Source: Wyeomyia smithii
Lineage: Eukaryota; Arthropoda; Insecta; Diptera; Culicidae
Length of the DNA: 64,000 nt
Reading direction: 5' to 3'
Assembly (NCBI RefSeq): GCF_029784165.1
Contig: NC_073694.1
Location: 54,249,433 to 54,313,432 of the forward strand
Under the pieces are notes generated by a model. It was not told the DNA's origin. It saw only the letters and a program-made list of their open reading frames with translations, and did not search any database. Numbering within the stretch: position 1 is the stretch's first letter; each line of letters begins with the position of its first letter. Below are positions 1-10,628 of the stretch, piece by piece. Both the position numbers and the translations under genes were made by a program.

Positions 1-3000
1 CCTGCACCGAGAGCAGATAAACTCTGTACTTTAGTTGACTTCGCAATTGCCGTTAGGAATATGGTAGCAACACTTCAGAATTGCAACCTGGAAGAACACC
101 TTTGTAACATTTCTCTCATGCAAAGTCTCGTAGACCGATTACCACCCATGATTCGGCTTAACTGGGCAACACATCGCCAAGGTTTACGCCAAGCTTCCCT
201 TGCCGAATTTAGTGCATGGCTCTACACGCTTGCTGAGGCAGCAAGTACGGTAACTATTCCACAAGGTCAAAATGTTGCTGACAAATCTAGAAAGACGCGA
301 AAGGAAGACGGTTTTTTGAACGCACACATTGAGTCGACTTACCAGCGAAATACATTTACGGGAGGTCCCAGTTTTAGTGGATGTTCCGTTTGTCGAGGAA
401 AATGCGATGCGGTGGAAAATTGCAAGCAGTTTCTGGTACTCGATCATCCATCTCGATGGAATGCGCTCCGCGAACATAAGTTGTGCCGCTGCTGCCTTGG
501 TAAGCACCAGGGCCCGTGTAAATCCGCTAAAGTATGCGGTAAAAAAGGATGTACGTTTAAGCATCATCGGTTGCTGCACAACGATGCAAAGGATAAGCAC
601 TCCTTCAATCCCACTTCCACTGAATCGGGTCGGAGGCAGCAATCTAGTGGTGACAGTAAGCATGACGCCACCGAGTATGTTTGCAACACTCACAGAAGCA
701 ACTGCAATTCGGTCCTGTTTCAGTACGTTCCGGTGACGCTTTATAATAAAGACATACATATTGATACGTTCGCCTTTCTCGATTGTGGATCATCGTTGAC
801 GCTACTAGAAGAAGGACTGGCTTCAGAGTTGTGTCTAGAGGGAGAAAAGCGTCCGCTTTGCTTACGTTGGACCGCAGACACCTGCCGTTATGAAAATTCG
901 GCCAAGAGGGTCTCGCTTGATATTTCTAAAATAGGAAACGGTAACATAAAGCATCGACTGACTGATGTTTACACCGTGAAGGAGCTAAAGCTTCCTTTCC
1001 AGTCTCTATCGTTTGCAACGTTAGCCTCGCAGCATGCACATCTGCAAGGAATACCTGTTGAATCGTATGAAAACATTCAACCACGTATCCTTATCGGCAT
1101 GAACAATATACGCGTAGTGAATCCATTGAAATGTCGTGAAGGTGCAGTACACGAGCCTGTAGCAGCCAAGACGCGATTAGGATGGATGGTGTACGGAATG
1201 TGCTCCACGGGAAATAAATCGTCTTCAAACATTGCACCACACAGTTTTCATATGTGTCATCATTCAACCGAAAATGATGCCGAATTAAATTCCATGGTTA
1301 AGGCTCACTTCGCTCTTGAAAATTTGGGAATTTACAAACCAGAAAAGATGTTACTGTCTACAGAGGATGCACGTTCAACCGAGCTTATGCGATCAGTGAC
1401 AAGATTCGAGAATGGAAGGTATCGAACAGGGCTACTGTGGAAATTCGACGATATTCGATTTCCCGACAGCAGACCGATGGCACTACGCCGACATAAATGT
1501 TTGATGCAGAGGATGGGACGCGATTCAAGCTTAGCTGACACACTCAAAGCGAAGATGGGCGAATATATTCAAAAGGGTTACGTTCGCAAGCTTTCACAAA
1601 TGGAACTGCAACAGTCTGGGGATCGCATATGGTACTTGCCAATTTTTCCCGTGTTCAATCCGAACAAGCCGAATAAGGTCAGGATCGTCTGGGATGCGGC
1701 GGCAGCTGTGGCAGGAGTCTCACTCAATGCCGTTCTCATGAAAGGGCCCGATCTTCTAACAGCATTACCGGTTGTATTGTACAGATTTCGGGAGCGACCG
1801 ATTGCAGTGTCTGGAGATATCGCTGAGATGTTTTTACGTGTAGCGATGAATGAACGAGATCAACACTGCCAGCGAATTATCTGGTGCGATGAGGAGGATA
1901 TGCCTGCCGAATACGTGGTAACGGTAATGACGTTTGGCGCCAAATGCTCACCGAGCTGCGCCCAATTTATAATCAACGAGAATGCGGCACGTTTTGCAGA
2001 ACGCCTTCCCAAAGCAGTTGAAGTCATCAAGAACGGTCATTACGTTGACGATATGTTAGTCAGCGTCGACACAAAAGAAGAGGCAATAAAGCTAGCGAAG
2101 GATATCCAGTACATCCACCTACAGGGCGGCTTCACAATGAGAAACTGGATCTCAAATTCAACATCCGTCATGCAAGCACTGGGTGAAACTGGAAAGGTCG
2201 AGAAAAGCCTGAGTATAAACGATGAAACGGTACTTGAAAAAGTCCTCGGAATGTGGTGGGACACTAAGACGGATACATTCCGCTTCAAGCTCTCCACTGA
2301 ACGTAATCAAAACATTTTGTCTGCTAACAAAAACCCCACCAAACGCGATGTATTGCGCGTGCTAATGTCAGTCTACGACCCCCTCGGACTGATAGCACAC
2401 TACATGATTTATCTGAAACTGCTGTTCCAGGAAATATGGAGGGCGGGAACTTCATGGGATGACGAAATTGGCGACAAACAGTTAGTAAAGTGGCGGAATT
2501 GGCTGCAGCTTTTGGTGAAGGTTGAATCCGTGCGAATTCCTCGTTGCTACCATGTGTCTCCTTCGGTTAATGAGCAACGTACAATCGAGTTGCATACGTT
2601 TGTAGATGCCAGCGAACTCGGTTACGCAGCAGTTTGTTATTTGCGGTTCGTTGAGGGAGATGAAATTTGTTGTTCGTTAGTCGGTTCGAAATGCAGAGTA
2701 GCACCTATTAAATTTGTATCCATCCCTCGGCTTGAACTCGAAGCGGCGAAAATTGGTGCCCGTTTAGCAAAAACCGTTATGGATGGACATACGATTAAGA
2801 TTGATAGACGTTTTTTTTGGACAGATGCTCGTGACGTAATGTGCTGGCTAAAATCAGATCACCGAAAATATTCCCAGTTCGTTGCCTTTCGTGTTGGGGA
2901 GATTTTAGAAATCACAGATGTTGAAGAGTGGAAATGGATTCGTGGGAAACTAAATGTTGCCGATGAAGGCACAAAATGGGATGGCCTACCAAGCTTTGAA

Positions 3001-4695
3001 ATTAACTGCCGATGGTTTGCGGGACCCCCTTTCTTATCGAAACCGAGATCGGAATGGCCAGAGGCATCGATCAACGAAGACACAAACGAAGAGCTCAGAC
3101 AAAGCGTGCTGCATCATCACGTCCAGGTGCCCGGAGGAATCTTGTGTCCACAGAACTACTCCGATTGGGGCCATTTACTACGACTTACCGCTCTGACGCA
3201 ACGTTTTCCTGCCAATATCAAACGAAAACGGAAAGGTGAGTTCTTGCTGCGAGAACCGCTAACAAGCCAAGAACTGCTTGCAGCGAGTAATTTTCTATAT
3301 AAGCGCGCTCAATGGGAATGCTACCAAGAGGAAATGTCATTGCTTTCTGCGGGTAAGCTAAATTTTCCGAAAACCAGCTACTTACGAAAACTTAGCCCGT
3401 TTCTCGACGACGCTGGAGTAATGCGTATACAAGGCCGCATTGATATTTGTGATTTTGCTGACGAGAAAACACAATTTCCGATTGTGCTACCGAGACGTCA
3501 TCCTCTTACAAAACTAGTGCTTCAAGATCTCCATGAGAGGTATCACCATCAATGCAATGAAACATTCGTAAATGAGGCGCGGAGGAAATTCGAAATTCCA
3601 AGAGTGCGTGTGGAATGCGATAGAGTTCGTAGAGAGTGTATCCGTTGTAAAATCCGTCGTGCTAAACCTGACCCTCCCAAAATGGCAAACCTACCGAAAG
3701 AGCGGTTAGCGGCCTTTGTTAGGCCGTTTTCTTACATAGGAGTAGACTATTTTGGCCCGTACCAAGTCGTCATTGGGCGACGTACTGAGAAGCGTTATGG
3801 TGTACTGGTTACTTGCTTAACAACACGTGGAATTCACATCGAGATAGCCCATACCCTCTCCACAGATTCGTGCATAATGGCTCTCCGTAATTGTTTTTCT
3901 AGGCGAGGAACTCCTCTGAAAATAATAAGCGATCGAGGTACCAATTTGGTGGGGGCGTCGAGAGAGCTCGAAGCGGCTTTGGCACAAGTCGACAGCGACA
4001 AAGTTGTTCGCGAGTTCACTACAACGTCTACTTCATGGATCTTCAACCCCCCGGCATCCCCGCATATGGGCGGCATATGGGAGAGGATGATACAGACGGT
4101 TAAAAAGATCCTAGAAGAAATTAAACCGAAACGCTTGCTATCCGATGAAGTTCTTAGGAACCTTATGGCAGAAATCGAGAACATCGTGAATAGCAGACCC
4201 TTGACCCATGTTCCCGTTGACGGTGAATCGTCTCCCGCTCTAACACCGAACCATTTTTTGGTTGGATCATCGAACGGTTCTAAACCTTTGGTGCCGTACG
4301 ACGATAGCGGTTTGGCTTTGCAGCACTCGTGGAAAACATCGCAAATACTGGCAAACTATTTTTGGAAGCGCTGGGTGCACGAATATACTCCCATAATTAC
4401 ACGCCGGGGAAAGTGGTTTAGCGCGGTAAAACCTATTGCTGTTGGAGACATTGTCATCGTCGTCGACCCCAACTTCCCGAGGAACTGCTGGCCCAAAGGA
4501 AGGATTGTCGCAGTGAAGGTTTCGAAAGACGGTCAAGTACGCTCTGCAACGGTTCAGACCGCGGCTGGGATCTACGAGAGACCTGCGGTGAAATTGGCGG
4601 TGCTGGACATCGGGGCAAACAGGAGTATGCTGGACCAGGGTCCAACTACTGGGGGGGACTGTTGTGAACGCCCCTCGTCAGTGAGCGCACCTTGA
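1..4695 (+). CDS. Bel-Pao gag-pol polyprotein (5' partial)
   Basis: The frame is open from base 1 through 4695; the first Met in the window is at 61, which gives 1544 residues, but codons 1-60 read on in frame as gag (DUF1759-like), so the true start is upstream. Numbering from that Met, a Cys/His cluster starting CSVC lies near 107-170 and a DUF1758-type protease motif DCGSS near 240. Reverse transcriptase spans about 540-700 with YVDD near 661. RNase H starts around FVDAS (847), and an HHCC integrase finger lies near 1160. The integrase core has GVDYFGP (first Asp), SDRGTN (second Asp, ~1290) and GGIWERM (Glu, ~1337). A DUF5641-like region lies near 1424-1520. The product would reverse-transcribe and integrate the element. 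No stop or frameshift interrupts these 4.7 kb. The stop codon lies inside the 3' LTR, as is common in this family. Confidence 0.93.
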   Translation, partial: PAPRADKLCTLVDFAIAVRNMVATLQNCNLEEHLCNISLMQSLVDRLPPMIRLNWATHRQGLRQASLAEFSAWLYTLAEAASTVTIPQGQNVADKSRKTRKEDGFLNAHIESTYQRNTFTGGPSFSGCSVCRGKCDAVENCKQFLVLDHPSRWNALREHKLCRCCLGKHQGPCKSAKVCGKKGCTFKHHRLLHNDAKDKHSFNPTSTESGRRQQSSGDSKHDATEYVCNTHRSNCNSVLFQYVPVTLYNKDIHIDTFAFLDCGSSLTLLEEGLASELCLEGEKRPLCLRWTADTCRYENSAKRVSLDISKIGNGNIKHRLTDVYTVKELKLPFQSLSFATLASQHAHLQGIPVESYENIQPRILIGMNNIRVVNPLKCREGAVHEPVAAKTRLGWMVYGMCSTGNKSSSNIAPHSFHMCHHSTENDAELNSMVKAHFALENLGIYKPEKMLLSTEDARSTELMRSVTRFENGRYRTGLLWKFDDIRFPDSRPMALRRHKCLMQRMGRDSSLADTLKAKMGEYIQKGYVRKLSQMELQQSGDRIWYLPIFPVFNPNKPNKVRIVWDAAAAVAGVSLNAVLMKGPDLLTALPVVLYRFRERPIAVSGDIAEMFLRVAMNERDQHCQRIIWCDEEDMPAEYVVTVMTFGAKCSPSCAQFIINENAARFAERLPKAVEVIKNGHYVDDMLVSVDTKEEAIKLAKDIQYIHLQGGFTMRNWISNSTSVMQALGETGKVEKSLSINDETVLEKVLGMWWDTKTDTFRFKLSTERNQNILSANKNPTKRDVLRVLMSVYDPLGLIAHYMIYLKLLFQEIWRAGTSWDDEIGDKQLVKWRNWLQLLVKVESVRIPRCYHVSPSVNEQRTIELHTFVDASELGYAAVCYLRFVEGDEICCSLVGSKCRVAPIKFVSIPRLELEAAKIGARLAKTVMDGHTIKIDRRFFWTDARDVMCWLKSDHRKYSQFVAFRVGEILEITDVEEWKWIRGKLNVADEGTKWDGLPSFEINCRWFAGPPFLSKPRSEWPEASINEDTNEELRQSVLHHHVQVPGGILCPQNYSDWGHLLRLTALTQRFPANIKRKRKGEFLLREPLTSQELLAASNFLYKRAQWECYQEEMSLLSAGKLNFPKTSYLRKLSPFLDDAGVMRIQGRIDICDFADEKTQFPIVLPRRHPLTKLVLQDLHERYHHQCNETFVNEARRKFEIPRVRVECDRVRRECIRCKIRRAKPDPPKMANLPKERLAAFVRPFSYIGVDYFGPYQVVIGRRTEKRYGVLVTCLTTRGIHIEIAHTLSTDSCIMALRNCFSRRGTPLKIISDRGTNLVGASRELEAALAQVDSDKVVREFTTTSTSWIFNPPASPHMGGIWERMIQTVKKILEEIKPKRLLSDEVLRNLMAEIENIVNSRPLTHVPVDGESSPALTPNHFLVGSSNGSKPLVPYDDSGLALQHSWKTSQILANYFWKRWVHEYTPIITRRGKWFSAVKPIAVGDIVIVVDPNFPRNCWPKGRIVAVKVSKDGQVRSATVQTAAGIYERPAVKLAVLDIGANRSMLDQGPTTGGDCCERPSSVSAP

Positions 4696-5133
4696 AACCT
4701 ACATGCCGACTGATAACGACAGATCTGTCATTTGTTGCTGAATTGAGGGAAGCAGATCGAACCTAACGATAAAAACTTCCTTTTGCTTGGAGATCGCCGA
4801 GGAGTGCGCACGCGTGAAATTATATATCTGTACGACTTTAAGCCAAACGTGTTAATTGTGCATTTGTTAACCTTGAAATCGTAGAGTAAGCTAAACTGAA
4901 ACTTGATCTAAATTTAAATTAAATTGGAAATTTGTTTGTAGGTAAAATTAGTTATTAAATTAAACCATTGTATTCCGAGTAAAGCGAGCCAGAAAGTTAC
5001 AAAACGTAAGCTTAATTAAAACTTAATATTATATCCTATACTATATCCTGATAATTTGCAGGAAACTTTAACTTGGATAATAAACCAGTTGTAAAATTTC
5101 GGAACTCGCTTTCTTTACGTTGCAAAGGCAACA
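4660..5133 (+). repeat. Bel-Pao 3' LTR
   Basis: The LTR begins TGTTGTGAACG directly after a run of seven G and ends GGCAACA, so the termini are the short inverted repeat TGTTG/CAACA. AATAAA at 5079-5084 is a plausible polyadenylation signal. There is no second LTR in the window to compare, so both boundaries rest on the terminal motif and the polypurine tract. Confidence 0.75.
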
Positions 5134-5540
5134 ATGAGTATCACCGGATCCAGAATGATGCAAGGAGCTAGAATATGGACTTTAGACAACAGTTTGAATT
5201 GAAAAATGGCAACTTCTGGGAAACAGCCCAAAATAACCGAATACTACTACATATGGAAATGATGTAGAGAAGCATTGACCCTGGACACCATTTTGAATTA
5301 GAAGATGACCACTTTCAGTTTCTGGAAAACAACGAAAATAACTGAAATGCACCCAATAAATATCCGGAATAGAGGTCATGTACAAAAACCAAAAGTCGAG
5401 GATGTTGTCATTCCGATAAAACCAATCATTTTTAAACAATATAATCCAATCGCAAGGAATCAATGAATTTGAAATGTTTAAAATTATTAAATTAAGCACT
5501 AAAATAGGCGGGACGAAGTTTGCCGGGTCAGCTAGTAAAT
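5134..5540 (-). repeat. Dispersed repeat with ~120-bp units, copy 1
   Basis: On the minus strand this holds about three diverged units built around phrases such as ATATTGGGTGG and CAAAATGGTGTC. It ends (5504-5537, minus) with a boundary phrase related to AGCTGACCCGGCAAACTTCG. The same boundary and units recur on the plus strand at 44826-46110, and the units alone at 20040-21110. No coding potential is seen. Confidence 0.6.
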
Positions 5541-5581
5541 AGATAAATCGCAGAGGCTTTTTTTTATCCCGACCAGGGTTT

Positions 5582-5632
5582 GTAAAAAGACAGTATGGCG
5601 ACACTATACTGACAACAGCTCTGTCTTTTTAC
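5582..5632. repeat. Short perfect inverted repeat
   Basis: GTAAAAAGACAG (5582-5593) and its reverse complement CTGTCTTTTTAC (5621-5632) are separated by 27 bases. It may be the end pair of a very small MITE or chance; no clear target duplication is seen. Confidence 0.35.
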
Positions 5633-6128
5633 TCTAACAGCCTTATGAATATGTTATTCATGAGAGCTCACATACAGCTGAAGCTTACACAAGGCAACGA
5701 AACTATTTTGTGTTGCACACGGCAGCTCATTCTAGGCTGTCATCAGCGACAGCTTGGAAGAACCAACAGACATAAGGAGATGAAAAATAACAGCCTGTTT
5801 GGCATTGCATGTGTGTGCTATCGTCAGTGCCTGTCGGGTTATGTACCGAATGTACGGGAAGCAGGGAGAGCTGCATAATACAATGAGAGTCGAATTAGTT
5901 GAAAACTTGCTGTCATGGATATACAGTCATTTTCATAAGCATGATCCCAACGTCACTCGCTCTGAGAATAGCTTTACCTCCGGATGCTTGCTGGGAACCT
6001 TCTGCACAGCTTGCCTTAGACAATTGAACGCGGTTCTCAATGAAAAAGCGATCATTTGCTAGACCTCTGCTTCAGGAGCGACGAGCTGTGTACAAAGTGT
6101 AGTGTTATGCGGGCCCCATGTTCGTTAG
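5633..6128. other. No recognisable gene
   Basis: Two short overlapping plus-strand frames (5645-5878 and 5799-6062) are open, but neither has recognisable domains, a good initiation context or family resemblance. I see no feature I can support here. Confidence 0.4.
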
Positions 6129-6790
6129 TCAAAGATTGTAGACATCACCCACGATTGCTATTATCAATGCAGTACGACAGTGGAAGTGTTTTCGTTGATG
6201 CCACGGTGCCGCCAACCTTCTCTTCACCTCGCGGCTCGTCTCGTTGTCGTCGACACCCGCAGAACTACCACGCTCTCTGCCAGTCACCATGTACTTCGTT
6301 TTGGCAGTGTTTATGATGAGTCCAATTCTCGCAGCTTCACTTCTGAGAGTCGTAAAGGCCTCATCAGCAGCTCTACGGTTAACACCCGCGATATTAATAT
6401 CGTTCGCGAAGCCCAGTATGCCACTCCTCCGCACACCTGCTATTCGTATTGCACCTTCAAAAGCTATGTTGAACAGCAAGTTCGAGAGCCCGTCCCCTCG
6501 CTTTAGTCAATCTAACGTTACAAACCCGTCCGTAAATTCGCCCGCTTAATTAGTTTTGTTTGAAAACCATATTCAAGCATTATTTGCTACAGCTCGTTGC
6601 GTTTCACTGTATCGTACGCCGCCGTAGTATATAAACACATAATGGGTCTGCAAGTTGTGTTCTCGAAACATGTCGAAGATCTATCTCAAGGTGATTGTAG
6701 ATCGTCCCGCTCGAGAACCGCATTGGTATTCTCCGACAAAGGCTTCCTGCTACGGCATCAGGAACAGGATATGGGAGAGAATTTTATAAG
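6129..6790 (-). pseudogene. RTE-like non-LTR reverse transcriptase fragment A (3' part)
   Basis: Minus-strand frames from about 6790 down to 6129 read as the C-terminal half of an RTE-type reverse transcriptase: YQCG..AGRST, then SNLLFNIA, LGFANDIN (position of the [FY]ADD box, here ANDI) and INTAKTKYMV. The segment is broken by frameshifts and stops, and the box itself has lost the DD pair, so it is inactive. It belongs to a different subfamily from the RTE copies at 32.5-34.3 and 57.7-58.7 kb, which read more like FADDMDIVGRT. Confidence 0.7.
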
Positions 6791-7854
6791 CGGAATTAAG
6801 GAGGGTTATGCCTCGATAATTATTACAGTCGAGTCTATGTCCCTTCTTGTAGATAAGGGGCCGTTCAATAATTTCCTAATCATATTTTTCCACTTTTTCA
6901 ACCCCCCTTCCCTCCCTTGTAAGACATCGTACGATTTTTTGATTTTTACCAATAAACGCGAATGCAATCGTTTAGAAGTAGATCCTGTGGTGTTTCGGTT
7001 TATCAAGCCTAAAAGTTAGGCATAAGCATACATGCTTCTCCCAAAAATCCCGATTTTGAGAAACGCTGGCGTTTGTTCTGTCGGGTACCAAATCTCCTTG
7101 CAATGTTTTATATTTGTTCACAATATTTTCACGCGGAGGATTTCGAGCATAGGTTCCAGGCCAATCCCTGGCGCATTTTAGCATCGGAAGGTAATGTATC
7201 AATTTATCATTCGTAGCTGTCCAAAGTAATCGTTTACGTTTTAGCCGTTCCAACATTTTCGACACTTTTATCGGTGAATCCATCATCACGGACGGAGCAG
7301 AGCTTTTAAGGCAAAACGAGACAGATGCACCAGCAGAAAAATACGCTCCTCCGGCCAAATATTAAAATTCATATTCCACACCATTCGAAATAAAGAACAT
7401 TATGAGTTGCCTGTTTGAAAATAAAAAAGATCTCTCTAACAAACCAGGAATCGCGGAAAAACTCACCCCAAGTGATGAAGAGGACGACATGTGGACCTAC
7501 AAGCCAGCGACCTCTTTAGGAATTAGATTGAGTGGAGTACGCCATGAATATATCGCTCGATCGGTTTTGGACAGTAACCCCGAAATGGGTAATTACATCT
7601 ATGAAATTGAAGACTCTTCGAAAGGCGACTGCCATAAAAAAAATAATTTGAAGATCTCTCTAACGGTGGGCTAGTTTAGTTAATATATGACAATACCTGG
7701 GAGACACATGTTGTTCCTGATATTCCTGATATCATATCATAGTACAACAATATAATGCATTCCATACGATTTCAAACAAAATCTATACATTTTCCTATGC
7801 CAAACTGTGTTCAATTGGTTGTTGTGATGTGACGATCTTAGTACGCGAAATATG
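6791..7854. other. Unassigned stretch with two small open frames
   Basis: A 128-residue minus frame (7358-6972) and a 90-residue plus frame (7402-7674) are open. The plus frame is acidic near its start (SDEEDD) and the minus frame has a basic LKRKRLLW segment. I recognise neither and see no splice or promoter support. They may be remnants of an element lying between two RTE fragments. Confidence 0.3.
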
Positions 7855-8810
7855 TTACTGCCTAACACTTGCAACCACGCTCATCTGCCGCTCCTTCGTA
7901 TATACCTTATTGCTCGTATCGGGCCCGGTGAAGCAATTCTCCGCCTCCGCGAGGACGCGATCGTAGTGCTCACGTTGCTTACGGCGACGAATACTCTTTT
8001 CGGCAGCTCTTGCCTCCCGGTATATCTCCCGCATCTGACGCGTTACACGATTAGCTGCTACTAACGTGTTGGCGTAGGCCCGCTTCTTCTCTTCCGTCAC
8101 CTATAGACACTCAGCATCGAACCACTCACTACGCGGGGTTCCCGTCCTTATGCCAATCACTTCTCGTGCTGTTTCGCTAACCGCATCATGAATGTGCTTC
8201 CGAGCAGCCTGTCAACTTTTCGAGTATACTCTGCAGCTACTCCTTCTGCTAATAACCTCTTGGATATCCAGACATATCTTCCTCGTCGATCTCGATTTAA
8301 ATACGTTGGTCAGCCAGGCGCGAATCTCACCTACCACGAGGTCCTAGTTGATGTTTGGCCCTCGATAGGACCCTATATCTATGATGTCTGAAATGTGCCG
8401 ACATGTGGTCGTTCTGGGAGCAGGCCTCTCCATTGGGGTATCTCCAGGTGTGCTTCCGAATGTTCAGACGTGCAAAATGGGTACTACAGATGGCCAAAGT
8501 TCACTAACATCAAGCCTGATGACACGTATCTGGTTTCCTAGTAGCACCGTTCCGCTCTGTCGCTGCCACTGTTGTAGATGTGGTACTTGAAAGACATCTC
8601 CCTCTTCCCTGTCAGCATACGAACAAGTTCCCATTCGTTCACCGATCTTCCCTTGGTTGCTCGTATCCCAGTCGGTACCACGTGGAGGTTGGGATATGAG
8701 TTGTTGGGTATTCTGCTTTGGACTACACAGGGGCTTATATTATGCCAACTACTACTACGGGTGCACTGCAAAGCCGTTTATCAACTATCGCAAGGCTTCT
8801 GCCATAGATG
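7855..8810 (-). pseudogene. RTE-like non-LTR fragment B: 5' UTR, endonuclease and linker
   Basis: On the minus strand, 8720-8600 matches the 5' leader of the RTE copy split at 17.26-17.40 kb and 32.5 kb: it shares GGGATACGAG, AACCAAGGGAAGATCGG and GTCGTATGCTGA-like words. 8560-8150 gives endonuclease pieces (e.g. NDH, SYRGPNI) in several frames. 8100-7855 gives the basic linker EKKRAYANTLVAANR..EYYDRVLAEAE-like before reverse transcriptase. Multiple stops and frameshifts make it inactive. Confidence 0.65.
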
Positions 8811-9727
8811 AAATTGCCTCCGTCTTTCTCGAACAATTCATCAGCGTCTTCCTGAGTGTACCGGCTAGCACACAAGCCACATTGGCGCTCCTGCGAATGT
8901 ACCTGTTTCACCAGATATTGGTCCTAACCACTCGATAATTAGGGATGTTATTATTACGGTAACCAAACGTTTGGAAAATTTTTCCAGTGTTGGGCCAGAT
9001 GGCGTTCCAGCCGTTGTCCTTAGAAACTGCATTTCAGCTCTTGCATCCCCATTATCAATGTTTTTTTAATTCCTGGCTTACTTATGGTGTTTTCCCAATT
9101 TGTTGGAAAAACTCTTTTGTCTTCCCGGTTTACAAAAAAGGATGTAAGCGTACCGTCTCCAACTATCGCGGAATTGCCGCCTTGTGTGCTTCGTCAAAGT
9201 TTTTCGAGATTTTTTTTTTTTGAGTTGCTTGCCACAGAAATGCTTGAGTATATTTCGTTAGATCAACATGGCTCTTTCATCGTACGGCATATGGAAGAAG
9301 GCTCGAAGGCAGATGCGATTTATACAGATCTTCTTTGCATTTGGCATAAAGAATCATGAAATAGCTTTGGTTAAATTTGAGAGATTCGGCATTGGCGGTA
9401 GTCTTCATTCTTGACTGCGGTCGTACCTGTCTTGAAGAAATACTTCCGTAATGATAGGTGATCATGTTACGTCCCCCTTTCAAGTGAGCCCCGGCGTTCC
9501 ACAAGGTAGTCTTCTTGGACCATTTTTGTTATAAAAAAAAACAAGTGCTGCCCTCTTTCTCCAGAACGAACTGAACATCTTTGCAGTTTGGTGCAAGATA
9601 AATCAAATGATCCTAAATGTTTCTAAGTACTCTGTGATACCCTTCGAGTGTAAACGACAGCTAGCCTGCAACGACTACGTTTTGAGCGGCACTGTTATAA
9701 AACGCGACAGCATCGTGACTTTCTAGT
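8811..9727 (+). pseudogene. Decayed CR1/Jockey-type reverse transcriptase fragment
   Basis: Plus-strand frames carry reverse transcriptase landmarks in order: SSVGPDGVPAVVLRNC, then VFPVYKKGCK and SNYRGIAALC, SLDQHGSF, SPGVPQGSLLGPFL, and LNIFAVWCKIN with NVSKYSVI. The catalytic YADD region has been lost and there are several stops, a T-run and A-run insertions. Both ends are truncated, so the clade is not resolved. Confidence 0.7.
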
Positions 9728-9799
9728 ACTAGTATCAAGTGTTCCTCTTCTTGTTATGAATGATCTACCCACCCATGGAATTCATTACACACTTAATAA

Positions 9800-10460
9800 A
9801 AAAAAGTCGTTCGGTATTTTTTTTACAACAATCCATCTGTAAAGTGTAATAATACCAGTATTTCTGCAAAAAAGCATTTAATCAACGACAGTTATGTAGG
9901 ATCTGTAAGTTTTACCATAATTTTTGTCAATTTTAACCGAAACATTCGCATAATTTTGCATTCACCGAAATCTGTATGACTTTTTACCGAACAATCTGTA
10001 AAAATGCCAAATTATGAATCTGGCGGCTATTTTTCTAATACAAGACACGAATACTTTCTATTGGTGCTGCTGATTTGTTTTAATTGTTGTTGTGTGTGAT
10101 GGATTGCTGAAACAGGATGTACGAGTCGTTAACATATTTCGTGAGTAATCTAGTTAATTTGGTTTGATTTTATACGGTACCGACAGGCTCATTCATAACC
10201 TACTTTTTCTGCCACCGGTATTTCACAGGTGCGTTCGGTATTTTTCTTCTTCCTTGTACATTTTTACAGTTTCTTTCGGTAAATTTTACAGGCTGCCCGG
10301 TTTGGAATATTACCACAGAGTTGTGAAAATTACCGACTACTCGGTTGATGGTTTAACAAGCTGTTCGGTAATTTTCGAAAACACCGAAGATTTCATTGAA
10401 CGTTCAGCTGTTAAGATTCCGGTAAATTTTTACCGAATTCGGTATTTTATTTCAAATGTG
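9800..10460. repeat. Foldback-like repeat built on TTCGGTA / TACCGAA words
   Basis: The left half (9940-10020) carries TTTTACCGAACA and CACCGAAATCTGTA; the right half (10225-10450) carries the complements GTTCGGTATTTTT, TTTCGGTAAATTTTACAG and GGTAAATTTTTACCGAA. The arrangement is an imperfect inverted repeat around a unique centre, typical of a foldback MITE. The exact ends and a target duplication could not be fixed by eye. Confidence 0.45.
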
Positions 10461-10583
10461 TAAGTCTTCCTCGTTTACAGCGTGTTCAATGTGTTTTTTT
10501 TTCAAATCGAAATGGTACGTGTTTCAGTAGTAAAATCTAGTCATGCATTATTAGGGAATTCATTTTTTTCCATTACGCTATAC

Positions 10584-10589
10584 TTTATT
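10584..10589 (-). terminator. Candidate polyadenylation signal of the SDR gene
   Basis: AATAAA on the minus strand, 40 bases beyond the stop codon at 10629. Confidence 0.6.
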
Positions 10590-10628
10590 ATATTGGAACG
10601 AAAATTCGTTCATAATCATTGTAAATCT

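Larger units (their letters stand above)
1..5133 (+). mobile_element. Bel-Pao LTR retrotransposon, 3' part (5' end outside window)
   Basis: The element enters the window already inside its coding region and runs to a 3' LTR ending at 5133. Its polyprotein has the Bel-Pao order: gag remnant, CCHC-like cysteine cluster, aspartic protease, reverse transcriptase, RNase H, integrase and C-terminal DUF5641-like segment. A G-rich polypurine tract (4651-4658) sits just before the LTR. The 5' LTR, primer-binding site and most of gag would lie upstream of base 1, so completeness cannot be judged here. Confidence 0.93.

Noticed and set aside
184..759. 191-codon minus-strand frame overlapping the Bel-Pao gag/protease region
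   Set aside because: It is a shadow of the plus-strand polyprotein, which has clear domains; the minus translation has none.
7402..7674. 90-codon plus frame as a host gene
   Set aside because: No homology is recognised, it is flanked on both sides by RTE fragments, and no promoter or splice signals stand out; left as unassigned.
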